Shown: positions 51,897 through 60,268 of the stretch, one piece after another
Numbering within the stretch: position 1 is the first letter of the stretch
How the letters are laid out: each line of letters begins with the position of its first letter
NCBI RefSeq assembly: GCF_019720895.1
Contig: NZ_JAHKSH010000003.1
Location: forward strand, 124,001-188,000
Source: Microbacterium salitolerans
GTDB lineage: Bacteria > Actinomycetota > Actinomycetes > Actinomycetales > Microbacteriaceae
Direction: 5' to 3'
DNA length: 64,000 nt
Notes under the pieces: model-generated
What the model was told of the DNA's origin: nothing
Databases searched by the model: none
The model's input: only the letters and a program-made list of their open reading frames with translations
Made by a program: the position numbers and the translations under genes

Positions 51897-52870
51897 CACA
51901 GTGAGCTCCCAGTCAGTCGGCGCGAGGCGAAGTTGGCGGTCAGGACGAGAACGAGGCCGACGAGCGCCTCGAACAGGCCGATGGCAGTGGCGTAGCTGGG
52001 CTGCCCGGAGGTCAACCCGATGCGGTACACGTACGTCGAGAGCACATCGGCCGTCGGATACGTGAGCGGGTTGTAGAGGAGGAAGATCTTCTCGAACCCG
52101 ACGGCCATGAACTGGCCGATGTTGAGGATCAGGAGCACCATCATGGTGTGCTGGATTCCCGGCAGTGTGACGTGCCACGTCTGCTGCCAGCGGTTGGCGC
52201 CGTCGATGCGGGCCGCCTCGTACAGCTGGTCGTCGATCGTCGTGAGCGCCGCGAGGTAGAGGATCGTTCCCCAGCCGACGGTCTGCCACGCCTCCGAGAC
52301 GACGTAGACGGTGCGGAACCAGTCCGCCTCCTGCATGAACGCGATGGGATCCCCGCCCATCGCCCGAATCATCGCATTGATGCTGCCGTCGAGCGACGTG
52401 AGCTCGAACACGAAGCTCGCGACGATCACGATCGACATGAAGTGCGGCAGGTAGCTGACCGTCTGGACGAGCTTCTTGAACCACCTCACCCGCACCTCGT
52501 TGAGGAGGAGCGCGAGGATGATCGGCAGCGGAAACACGATGATCAGGGCAAGTGAGCCGATGATGACCGTGTTCGACAGCGTCTCCCAGAACTTCGCGTC
52601 GGAGAGCAGCCGTTCGAAGTACGCAAAGCCCACCCACTGCTCGCCGAAGATGGATCCGCCCGGGATGTAGCGGCGGAACGCGATCACGTTGCCGAGCATC
52701 GGCACGTACTTGAACAGGAGCAGGAATGCGATCGGGAGGATCGCGAGCGAGTACAGACGCCAGTCGCGACGGAACGAGCGGCGCCAGCTCGTGCGTTGGC
52801 GCCGCACACGACGCGCGCGGTGCTCGACCGTTCGCATCGTCTCGGTCGCGGTGGCCGTCCTGAGGGACAT
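51893..52870 (-). CDS. Sugar ABC transporter permease (LplB type)
   Basis: The 325-residue protein has a basic N terminus of about 40 residues, six membrane segments, and an EAA loop YEAARIDGANRWQQTWHVTLPGIQ near residues 215-240. The ATG has AGGAGG upstream. It is the first gene of the reverse operon that continues with the second permease, binding protein and YesL-like gene. Its promoter overlaps that of the divergent glycosidase gene, and a LacI-type operator lies just downstream of the start of transcription. Confidence 0.9.
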   Translation of the reverse strand: MSLRTATATETMRTVEHRARRVRRQRTSWRRSFRRDWRLYSLAILPIAFLLLFKYVPMLGNVIAFRRYIPGGSIFGEQWVGFAYFERLLSDAKFWETLSNTVIIGSLALIIVFPLPIILALLLNEVRVRWFKKLVQTVSYLPHFMSIVIVASFVFELTSLDGSINAMIRAMGGDPIAFMQEADWFRTVYVVSEAWQTVGWGTILYLAALTTIDDQLYEAARIDGANRWQQTWHVTLPGIQHTMMVLLILNIGQFMAVGFEKIFLLYNPLTYPTADVLSTYVYRIGLTSGQPSYATAIGLFEALVGLVLVLTANFASRRLTGSSLW

Positions 52871-52921
52871 CGAACCTCCTGGTGATCGCACGTCATCGTG
52901 CGAACGTCAACGGGAAACCGG

Positions 52922-52934
52922 TCGAAACTTTCGA
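52922..52934. promoter_or_regulatory. LacI-type operator, TCGAAA-C-TTTCGA
   Basis: Six-base arms are perfectly symmetrical around one C. It lies about 20 bases downstream of the predicted reverse-strand transcription start, a position suited to repression of the ABC operon. A similar site overlaps the start of the DUF6807 gene. Confidence 0.65.
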
Positions 52935-52956
52935 CATCGATATCGAGCGGCAGTGC

Positions 52957-52991
52957 CTTGACAGTAGGGGGGAAGTGGCGCGATAGTCAAG
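52957..52991. promoter_or_regulatory. Overlapping face-to-face promoters for the glycosidase and ABC operons
   Basis: Forward: TTGACA (52958-52963), 18 bases, GATAGT (52982-52987). Reverse: TTGACT (52990-52985), 18 bases, TACTGT (52966-52961). The same 35 bases therefore hold promoters on both strands, so RNA polymerase can presumably occupy only one at a time. Confidence 0.6.
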
Positions 52992-53080
52992 CAATTCCGG
53001 AAGCCATATTGCGCAAGAATTACGAAAGTCTATTTCGGGCATGCGGTCGATGTGCCGGCCCGAGCGAGAGTGGAGCACAC

Positions 53081-54637
53081 ATGACGACCCGCGACACCGC
53101 TGACGTGCCGCTGCCGCGATGGGAGCGGGTCGGATCCGCCGCCCGAGTTCTCGTGGATGGCGAGCCGTTCCTCATCCGGGGCGGCGAGCTCGGAAACTCA
53201 GCCGCCCACCGCGAATACCTCGCGGGGCGGTGGGACGAGCTCGTGCGTCTCGGCCTCAACACGGTCGTCGCTCCCGCGTACTGGGAGCTGATCGAGCCGC
53301 GGGAGGGCGAGTTCGACTGGACGAGCGTGGACGAGCTCCTCGAGGATGCCCGATCGCACGGGATGCGCGTCGTGCTCCTGTGGTTCGGGAGCTGGAAGAA
53401 CAGCGTCTCCTGCTACGTGCCGGAATGGGTGAAGACGGATTCCGAGCGATTCCCGCGATGTCGTGACAGCCTTGGGCGCGCGCTCGACATCCTCACGCCG
53501 TTCAGTGACGAGAACCGCGACGCCGATGCGCGCGCGTTCGCGCAGCTCATGGCGCACCTGCGCGTGCACGATGTGGACCGCACCGTGATCATGGTGCAGG
53601 TCGAGAACGAGATCGGCATGATCCCGGAGGCACGTGATCATGGCGATCTCGCGGAGCAGGCATTCCGGTCGGAGATCCCGCCGGAGCTGGCACGCGCGCG
53701 GGGTGCGAGCGGCACCTGGGCGGAAGGATCCCTGGAGGGCCCTCTCGGCGCCGAGGTCTTCATGGCGTGGGCCTTCGCGAGGTATGTCGAGCACGTGACG
53801 GCTGCGGGTCGGAGCGAGCTGGATCTGCCGATGTACACGAACGCCGCTCTGATCCGGCCGGGCGCAGAGCCCGGGCAGTACCCGAGTGCGGGCCCGCTTC
53901 CGCATCTGGCCGACGTCTGGCGGCTCGGTGCGCCGTCGCTCGACTTCCTCGCGCCCGACATCTACTTTCCCGAGTTCGCGGAATGGGCGGGGCGGTACGC
54001 CGACAGCGGCAACCCGCTGTTCGTCCCGGAGGCGCTGCGCAGCGTCGAGGCATCCGTCAATGCGCTCTACGCGTTCGGGGCGCACGGCGCCATCGGGTTC
54101 TCCGTATTCGGGGTCGAGCAGATCACCGGGCTCGCGGAGCAGCTGCTCCGCGAGAGCTACGACGTGATCCGCCAGCTCTCTCCGCTCATCTCCGCGCACG
54201 TCGGAGGCGACACGATGCGCGGGCTGCTGCCGCCGACCGGAGGCCACCGCCCGCCGCATCGCGTGCGGCTGGGCGGGCTCGTTCTGAGCGCGGTCTACGA
54301 GCACGCGGTCTCGCCCGGTCTCGCCGACGGCGTCATCAACGAGGCCGACGACCGGCCGAGCGACCAGACGCACCTGCCCGCCGGCGCCATCGTCATCCAG
54401 ACGGGCGACGACGAGCTCGTCGTCGCGGGGATGGGCGTCACCCTGACCTTCGCCGCGGCCGAAGCGTCGGTCGAGACGATCGGCATCCTGCGGTGCGATG
54501 AGGGCGGGATCGATGAGCGAGGCTCGTGGCGCTCGATTCGCCGGCTGAACGGAGACGAGACGCATCAGGGTCGGCACGTGCGGCTGCCGCCGGGATCCTT
54601 CTCGATCCAGCGTGTCGCGCTGCATCGCTATCGCTGA
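53081..54637 (+). CDS. GH35-like beta-galactosidase/glycosidase with C-terminal DUF5597-like region
   Basis: The 518-residue protein has a TIM barrel (about 30-370) with the GH-A catalytic pair: probable acid/base E177 in VENEIG and nucleophile E317 in FVPEAL. The region after 375 resembles the DUF5597 beta domain of this branch. The start APAYWELIEPREGEFDW near 64-80 is typical. No signal peptide is seen, so it should act inside the cell on imported oligosaccharide. The ATG has a weak GAGAG upstream. It overlaps the convergent LacI gene by ten bases. Confidence 0.84.
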   Translation: MTTRDTADVPLPRWERVGSAARVLVDGEPFLIRGGELGNSAAHREYLAGRWDELVRLGLNTVVAPAYWELIEPREGEFDWTSVDELLEDARSHGMRVVLLWFGSWKNSVSCYVPEWVKTDSERFPRCRDSLGRALDILTPFSDENRDADARAFAQLMAHLRVHDVDRTVIMVQVENEIGMIPEARDHGDLAEQAFRSEIPPELARARGASGTWAEGSLEGPLGAEVFMAWAFARYVEHVTAAGRSELDLPMYTNAALIRPGAEPGQYPSAGPLPHLADVWRLGAPSLDFLAPDIYFPEFAEWAGRYADSGNPLFVPEALRSVEASVNALYAFGAHGAIGFSVFGVEQITGLAEQLLRESYDVIRQLSPLISAHVGGDTMRGLLPPTGGHRPPHRVRLGGLVLSAVYEHAVSPGLADGVINEADDRPSDQTHLPAGAIVIQTGDDELVVAGMGVTLTFAAAEASVETIGILRCDEGGIDERGSWRSIRRLNGDETHQGRHVRLPPGSFSIQRVALHRYR

Positions 54638-55641
54638 GCGGGCACCCCCGTGCTGCTGCGCTCCACGAGCACGGTCGACAGCTCGATGCGCGAGTGTGCG
54701 GGCGGACCATCATGGATGTGATCCATGAGCAGGCGCACCGTCTGCTCCGCCATCTGCGCGAGCGGCTGACGCACTGTCGTGAGCGGCGGGGACAGGTATT
54801 CGCACAGGAGCGTGTCGTCGAAGCCGACGACGGAGAGGTCGTCGGGGATGCGGAGCCCACGGGCCTGCGCGACGTGGTAGACGCCCATCGCCTCGAGGTC
54901 GCTTGCCGCGGCGATCGCGGTCGGCGGATCCTCCAGGTCGAGCAGCGCCTGTGCGCCGGCTTCGCCGCCCGCCACCATGAAGTCGCCGTCGAACGTGAGT
55001 GCGGGATCGACCGGGATCCCCGCTCGGCGCAGTGCCGCGCTGTACCCCTCGAAGCGGTCGTGGGCCACGGGTGTGCCGGGCTTGCCTCCGATCAGCCCGA
55101 TGCGCGTATGGCCGAGGTCGAGCAGGTGCTGGGTCGCGCTGCGCATGCCGGCCCAGTTGGTCGCGCCGACCTGTGCCTCGCCTGTGCCGGCGACGCCCAG
55201 CGAGTCGAGGCGGACGATGGGGATGCCGGCGGCGACGAGCCGGGCGAATCCGTCAGACGCCTGCGTTGTGGCGATGATCGCGCCCGCAGCCTTGTGGGAG
55301 AGCGTCGCATCGATCCAGTCGTCGATCGAGAACCCCTCGCGGTTCGCATTCGTGAGGACGAGCGACTTGCCGTAGCGCGCGGCCGCGTCTTCGGCGCCGC
55401 GCACGATCTCGATCGCCCACAGCGATCCGATGCCGCCGATCAGCAGCTCGATGACTCCGTGGCGGTCGCCTCCGCCCCACGTCGGCCGAGCGAGGTAGCC
55501 GAGATCGTGCATGGCCTCGAGGACGCGCTGTCGCGTCTTCTGGGCGACGTCGGATCGCCCGGCGATGGCCTTCGAGACAGTGGGGACCGAGACGCCGGCG
55601 GCCTCGGCGATGTCGGCGAGGGTGGGGCGCGAGCCGGCCAT
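54628..55641 (-). CDS. LacI-family transcriptional regulator
   Basis: The 337-residue protein has the LacI helix-turn-helix (TLADIAEAAGVSVPTVSKAIAGRSDVAQKTRQRV, residues 7-40) and a periplasmic-binding-like effector domain (about 62-330). The ATG at 55641 has GAGGAG upstream. Operators of type CGAAA-N-TTTCG occur before the ABC operon and at the start of the divergent DUF6807 gene, which fits local control by this protein. The inducer is probably the sugar released by the glycosidase. Confidence 0.9.
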   Translation of the reverse strand: MAGSRPTLADIAEAAGVSVPTVSKAIAGRSDVAQKTRQRVLEAMHDLGYLARPTWGGGDRHGVIELLIGGIGSLWAIEIVRGAEDAAARYGKSLVLTNANREGFSIDDWIDATLSHKAAGAIIATTQASDGFARLVAAGIPIVRLDSLGVAGTGEAQVGATNWAGMRSATQHLLDLGHTRIGLIGGKPGTPVAHDRFEGYSAALRRAGIPVDPALTFDGDFMVAGGEAGAQALLDLEDPPTAIAAASDLEAMGVYHVAQARGLRIPDDLSVVGFDDTLLCEYLSPPLTTVRQPLAQMAEQTVRLLMDHIHDGPPAHSRIELSTVLVERSSTGVPAQR

Positions 55642-55673
55642 GACTTCTCCTCGGGTTCTTCTGACCGTGGGTA

Positions 55674-55703
55674 TTGACGCGAGAACGTCACGGCCTCTAC
55701 GCT
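55674..55703 (+). promoter_or_regulatory. Promoter of the DUF6807-Gfo/Idh-cupin operon
   Basis: TTGACG (55674-55679) and TACGCT (55698-55703) are 18 bases apart. Transcription would start near 55710, only a few bases before the ATG, so the mRNA is nearly leaderless. Confidence 0.5.
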
Positions 55704-55713
55704 CGAGCGTGCC

Positions 55714-56619
55714 ATGATCGAAACATTTTCGCAAACTCTGATCGAAGAGCAGGACGACGTCGTCCGCATTCTCGCCGACGACGTCGAACTCGCCCACTAC
55801 GAGCTCCGGCCAGACACCGTGCAGTACGAGTCGCCGAAGCCGTACGTGCACCCGCTACGCACCCGTTCCGGCCGGCTTGTGAGTCTCTTCCGCCCGCACG
55901 ATCACGTGTGGCACAAGGGCATCTCTCTCGCGCTGCCGAACGTGGGGCCGCACAACTTCTGGGGAGGGCCGACCTACACGCGACGGGCGGGCTGGTACGA
56001 GCAGCTCCCCAACAACGGTGCGCAGGAGCACGCCTCGCGTCTCCCCGCGACTGACGGAGTCTATGCCCACGCCCTCGATTGGCGCGCGGAGAACGGATCC
56101 CTCGTCTTCTCGGAGGAGCGCCGCCTCACGGTCTCGCTCCTCGACGACGACGCGTGGTCCCTGCGCTGGGAGACGGCGCTGCGCAACGTGTCGGGAGAGG
56201 CGATCCGCATGGGGTCTCCGACGACCGAGGGGCGTGAGAACGCGGGCTACGGGGGTGTGTTCTGGCGTGGGCCGCGGTCGTTCAGCGGCGGCGACGTCCT
56301 CACGGCGGACGGCGCGGGCGATGCCGAGGACCTGCGCGGGACACGGCACGCGTGGATGGGCTTCGTCGGGCAGCATGACGGCGACGGAGCGACGTCGACC
56401 GTCATCATGGCCGATCTCGACCAGACGCCGAAGTGGTTCGTGCGATCGAACATCTTCGCCTGTCTCGGGCCCGCACCGTTCTTCGACGAAGAGGTTCCTG
56501 TCGGCGTCGGCGAGACGTACGCCATGCGGTACGACGTCGTGATCGCCGACGGTGCGAGCGACGCCGACCGGGCGGCCGCGCTCGTGGCGTCCGCGCGTAC
56601 GGCGGGGGACCTCCGATGA
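55714..56619 (+). CDS. DUF6807 (PmoA-like) family protein
   Basis: The 301-residue protein matches the all-beta DUF6807 family, with YVHPLRTRSGRLVSLFRPHDHVWHKGISLALPNVG near residues 45-78 and GRENAGYGGVFWRGPRSF near 173-190. The family is common in sugar clusters beside Gfo/Idh genes; the enzymatic role is not established. The start is nearly at the predicted transcription start and is covered by a LacI-type operator. It overlaps the next gene by ATGA. Confidence 0.82.
   Translation: MIETFSQTLIEEQDDVVRILADDVELAHYELRPDTVQYESPKPYVHPLRTRSGRLVSLFRPHDHVWHKGISLALPNVGPHNFWGGPTYTRRAGWYEQLPNNGAQEHASRLPATDGVYAHALDWRAENGSLVFSEERRLTVSLLDDDAWSLRWETALRNVSGEAIRMGSPTTEGRENAGYGGVFWRGPRSFSGGDVLTADGAGDAEDLRGTRHAWMGFVGQHDGDGATSTVIMADLDQTPKWFVRSNIFACLGPAPFFDEEVPVGVGETYAMRYDVVIADGASDADRAAALVASARTAGDLR
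55719..55731. promoter_or_regulatory. LacI-type operator CGAAA-CAT-TTTCG at the DUF6807 start
   Basis: Five-base arms around CAT lie inside the first codons of the gene, just after the predicted transcription start. It resembles the 52.9-kb site, with three rather than one central bases. Confidence 0.5.
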
Positions 56620-57710
56620 CGACGCGCGTGGGGATCATCGGAACGGGCGGCATCGCGAACGTGCATGCCGAGAGCCTGTCGCGCCTCAATGGGGCAGCGG
56701 AGATCGCGGCGGTCGCCGACATCGACGAGGCGCGTTCGCGCGACTTCGCGGCGAAATGGGGCGGGCGCGTCGACGCGTCGCTCGACGAGATGCTGGAGCG
56801 GGGCGGCATCGACATCGTGCACCTGTGCTCGCCGCCAGGGCTCCACGTCGCGCAGGGCGAAGCCGCTCTCGCTGCGGGCGTCTCGGTCCTGAGCGAGAAG
56901 CCGCCCGCGCTGTCGCTGGCAGAGCTCGACAGGATCCGCGCCGCCGAGCGTCGCACCGGGGCGAGCTTCGCCACGGTGTCGCAGCACCGCTTCGGTGGTC
57001 GCGCGCGATGGCTCGCCGAGCGCACGCGCGACGGCGGGCTCGGGGAGGCGATGACGGCCGTGTGCCACACGCTGTGGTACCGCCCCGACAGCTACTTCGA
57101 CCTGCCGTGGCGAGGCACGTGGGACAGCGAGGGGGGAGGGCCGACCATGGGGCACGGCATCCACCAGATCGACACGATGCTGTCGATCCTCGGGCCGTGG
57201 CGCGAGGTCACGGCGGTCGCCGCCCGTCGGGCACGTCCTGTCGAGACGGAGGACCTGTCGGCGGCGCTCGTGACACTCGAGTCGGGCGCGGTGGTGAGCG
57301 TCGTCAACAGCCTGCTCTCTCCGCGCGAGACGAGCTACCTGCGGTTCGACTACACGCATGCCACGGTCGAGCTCGAGCACCTCTACGGCTACGGGGACGA
57401 TTCGTGGCGGCTCACACCCGCGCCCGACGCCGCCGAGTCTCTCGCCGCCGACTGGGAAGCCAGCGAGATGGGGATCAGCTCCGGCCACGGAGCACAGTTC
57501 GCCGAGGTGTATCGCGCGCTCGACGAAGGGCGGCCGCTCCCCGTGACGTCCGCCGACGCTCGCGACACGCTCGAGCTCTTGGCGGCCATCTACGCGTCTG
57601 CGTTCGAGCACCGCCCCGTCACCCGCGGCGAGATCGGTGAGGACTCGCCGTTCTACGGTTCGATGCGAGGCTCCGGCGCGCCCTGGGCGTCGCCCGCCCG
57701 CACCGCCTGA
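56616..57710 (+). CDS. Gfo/Idh/MocA-family oxidoreductase
   Basis: The 364-residue protein has the NAD(P)-binding start VGIIGTGGIANVHAESL, the conserved SEKPPALS lysine block near residue 94, and a C-terminal sheet domain with GGGPTMGHGIHQIDTMLSILGP near 171-192, which holds a likely catalytic His/Asp pair (H183, D186). It probably oxidises or reduces a hexose or glycoside. Coupled by overlap to DUF6807 and followed by a cupin gene. Confidence 0.88.
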   Translation: MTTRVGIIGTGGIANVHAESLSRLNGAAEIAAVADIDEARSRDFAAKWGGRVDASLDEMLERGGIDIVHLCSPPGLHVAQGEAALAAGVSVLSEKPPALSLAELDRIRAAERRTGASFATVSQHRFGGRARWLAERTRDGGLGEAMTAVCHTLWYRPDSYFDLPWRGTWDSEGGGPTMGHGIHQIDTMLSILGPWREVTAVAARRARPVETEDLSAALVTLESGAVVSVVNSLLSPRETSYLRFDYTHATVELEHLYGYGDDSWRLTPAPDAAESLAADWEASEMGISSGHGAQFAEVYRALDEGRPLPVTSADARDTLELLAAIYASAFEHRPVTRGEIGEDSPFYGSMRGSGAPWASPARTA

Positions 57711-57721
57711 GGAGGATGCCC

Positions 57722-58447
57722 ATGACATCGAACGTCGAACTGCCCGGTGGCGTGTCGTCGTCGATCCTGCGCGTGTACGACTGGGAGGCCGCCGACTCCG
57801 AGCATGGCGGAAGCCCGCACTTCCACACGCTGTCCCGCGAGGGGTACGTCGTCGTCGGCGGGACCGGTCGCGTGCAGACGCTCACGGCGGGCGGCTTCGT
57901 CGAGACGCCGCTGGCGCGCGGCGCGGCGGTCGCATTCGACCCGGGGACGGTGCACCGTCTCGTCAACGATGGCGGGCTCGAGATCGTGACGATCATGCAG
58001 AACGCGGGGCTCCCCGAGTCGGGCGACGCGGTCATGACGTTCCCGCTCGACGCCCTCGCCAGCGCCGAGACGTACCGTGCTGCAGCCGCCCTCCCCGAGG
58101 AGCCCGCCGCACGAGCGGACGCCGCCCGAGCGCGCCGCGATCGCGCGTTCGAGGGGTTCGACGCCTTGCGTCGCGAGGTCGATGCGCGCGGCGGCGAGGC
58201 CGCGCTGCGCCCGTACTACGAGCGCGCCGCAGTGCTTGTCGCCGACCGTCTCGAGCGGTGGCGCGCCGTGTGGTCGGACGGGCCGCGTGCGCAGGCCGAT
58301 CGCACGGGCGCGCAGCTCGACGCCCTCGCCTGCGGCGACGTGTCGCACCTGTTCGAGGCGACCCTCGGATCCGCGACGGCTGCGCCCGAAGAGGCATGGG
58401 GGATGTGCGGGAGGCTGACGGTCTGGCCAGACCTGGTCCCGGAGTAG
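57722..58447 (+). CDS. Cupin-domain protein
   Basis: The 241-residue protein has an N-terminal cupin barrel (about 10-105) with HFHTLSREGYVVVGGTG (H-x-H and Glu metal motif) and PGTVHRLVN (second motif). A helical C-terminal part (about 115-240) is not recognised. The second of two ATG codons is chosen, with GGAGG six bases upstream; the first directly abuts that site. A sugar-binding or isomerase role in the LacI regulon is possible. Confidence 0.78.
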   Translation: MTSNVELPGGVSSSILRVYDWEAADSEHGGSPHFHTLSREGYVVVGGTGRVQTLTAGGFVETPLARGAAVAFDPGTVHRLVNDGGLEIVTIMQNAGLPESGDAVMTFPLDALASAETYRAAAALPEEPAARADAARARRDRAFEGFDALRREVDARGGEAALRPYYERAAVLVADRLERWRAVWSDGPRAQADRTGAQLDALACGDVSHLFEATLGSATAAPEEAWGMCGRLTVWPDLVPE

Positions 58448-58477
58448 TTCCCGCGAGCTCTTCCCTAGGCTGGGTGC

Positions 58478-60238
58478 ATGAGGAACACCGGGGGATGGAT
58501 CAGGCGCGCGCTCATCGCGCTCGCCGCAGGCGTGCTGGTTCTGCTCGGAGCGGCGCCCGCCAGCGCCGACGTCGACGACTTCGACTTCGCGAGTCTCGAC
58601 GTCGTCTACGAGCTGTCGCGCGACGACGAGGGCGCCGGGGTCGTGACGGTGACCGAGACATTCGTCGCCGAGTTCCCCTCCGCCGACCAGAACCGCGGCA
58701 TGCGGCGCGCGATCCCCGACGCGTACCTCGGCGCTCCGCTCCACCCCACGCTCATCCGCGTGACGGACGAGAACGGGGATCCGCGGCCGGTCGAGACCGA
58801 GACCGAGGACGGGTACTACTACGTCACGTCGCGCGCGGATGACTACCTGCACGGCCGGCAGACGTTCGTCTTCACCTACACGCTCGAGAACGTCGGGCGC
58901 ACGATGGACAACGGCGTCGACGAGTTCTACTGGGATGTCAACGGCGAGGAGTGGCCGCAGTCGTTCGGCACGGTGACGGCCGAGGTCCACGTGGATCCCG
59001 AGCTTGCCGCCGAGATGACCGGCGACGCCGCGTGCTACTCCGGATCCACGGGGTCCGACGCACAGTGCGACGCCCGGGTGAACGGGGCGGACGTCGGTGC
59101 CGGACCCGTCTCGCTCGGCCCCTACCAGGTGATGACGGTCGCGGTCGGCTTCGAGCCCGGCACCTTCGCCGAGTTCGATTCCTCGCCGTTCGCGTCCGGA
59201 TGGGCGATCGCGCAGATCGGCACGGCCCTGCTCGCCCTCGGAGCCGTCGTCTGGTCGATCGCGGTGCGCGTCCGCCACCTGCGCGATGCGCCGGGGCGGC
59301 CGACGATCATCCCTGAGTACGCCCCGCCTGCCGGCATGGACGCGATGCGCGCGAGCGTGCTGCTGAAGAGGTCGACGAAGGCGGTGCCCGCCGAGATCCT
59401 CGAGCAGGCGGTCGGGGGATCCCTGCGGATCCTCGAGAACGAGAAGGGGCTCTTCGGCTCGAAGAAGATGGAGGCCCAGCTGCTCGATCCGCGCCTCGCC
59501 GACGCGAACGGGAGGGAGATCCTCGAGGGGCTGTTCCCCGGGCTCGTGGCGGGTGACGTGTTCACATTCGGGAAGTCGAACTCGCAGTTCGCGAAGCGGG
59601 CACAGGCCGCGATCAGCCTTGCGAAGAAGAACACGAAGCACCTGCGGCGAAAGGTGTCTCCGGCGTTGATCGCGCCGCCCGTCGTGGCAGCGGTCGTCTT
59701 CGGGGGCGCGACCTTCCTCTTCGGCGTCATCGCCGGCGTCAACTACGTCTCTCCGGCGCTGCCGGTTGCGCTCTGCTTCGTCGGCGTCGTGGCGTTCTTC
59801 GCTTCCCTCTTCCTCGTCTCGCGTGACCCGCTGACCGAGGCGGGCGCCGAGGCGCGCGACCACCTGCGCGGGCTCGAGATGTTCATGGCGTGGGCGGAAG
59901 CCGACCGGATCCGCATGCTCCAGTCGCCCGAGGGCGCCGAGCGCAGCGCGATCGATGCGAACGACCCGGCGCAGGTGCTGCACCTCTACGAGCGTCTCCT
60001 CCCGTACGCCGTCATCTTCGGCATGGAGAAGAAGTGGTCGGAGGAGCTCGCCGTGCGGTACGGCGACGGCTCGCCCGGCTGGTACGCGGGATCCGGCGCC
60101 TTCAGCGCCGCGGCCTTCTCGTCGGGGATGTCCTCGCTGTCGTCGAGCGCCTCGAGCAGCAGCTCGACCTCCGGTGGATCCAGCGGCGGCGGGTCGGCCG
60201 GCGGCGGCGGTGGCGGAGGCGGCGGAGGCGGGGTGTGA
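58478..60238 (+). CDS. DUF2207 membrane protein with Gly/Ser-rich tail
   Basis: The 586-residue protein has a signal-like N terminus (cleavage expected after ASA near residue 30) and an external DUF2207 domain (about 35-230, with NRGMRRAIP and EFYWDVNGEEWPQSF). Membrane segments lie near 245, 405 and 435. An internal region with EILEQAVGGSLRILE follows, then a tail of Ser and Gly repeats ending in eleven Gly. Such proteins are common in actinobacteria and of unknown function. The glycine tail suggests flexibility or surface exposure. Confidence 0.85.
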   Translation: MRNTGGWIRRALIALAAGVLVLLGAAPASADVDDFDFASLDVVYELSRDDEGAGVVTVTETFVAEFPSADQNRGMRRAIPDAYLGAPLHPTLIRVTDENGDPRPVETETEDGYYYVTSRADDYLHGRQTFVFTYTLENVGRTMDNGVDEFYWDVNGEEWPQSFGTVTAEVHVDPELAAEMTGDAACYSGSTGSDAQCDARVNGADVGAGPVSLGPYQVMTVAVGFEPGTFAEFDSSPFASGWAIAQIGTALLALGAVVWSIAVRVRHLRDAPGRPTIIPEYAPPAGMDAMRASVLLKRSTKAVPAEILEQAVGGSLRILENEKGLFGSKKMEAQLLDPRLADANGREILEGLFPGLVAGDVFTFGKSNSQFAKRAQAAISLAKKNTKHLRRKVSPALIAPPVVAAVVFGGATFLFGVIAGVNYVSPALPVALCFVGVVAFFASLFLVSRDPLTEAGAEARDHLRGLEMFMAWAEADRIRMLQSPEGAERSAIDANDPAQVLHLYERLLPYAVIFGMEKKWSEELAVRYGDGSPGWYAGSGAFSAAAFSSGMSSLSSSASSSSSTSGGSSGGGSAGGGGGGGGGGGV

Positions 60239-60268
60239 TCCCACTGGCTCCGGGAGCGCCGCCGTCGC

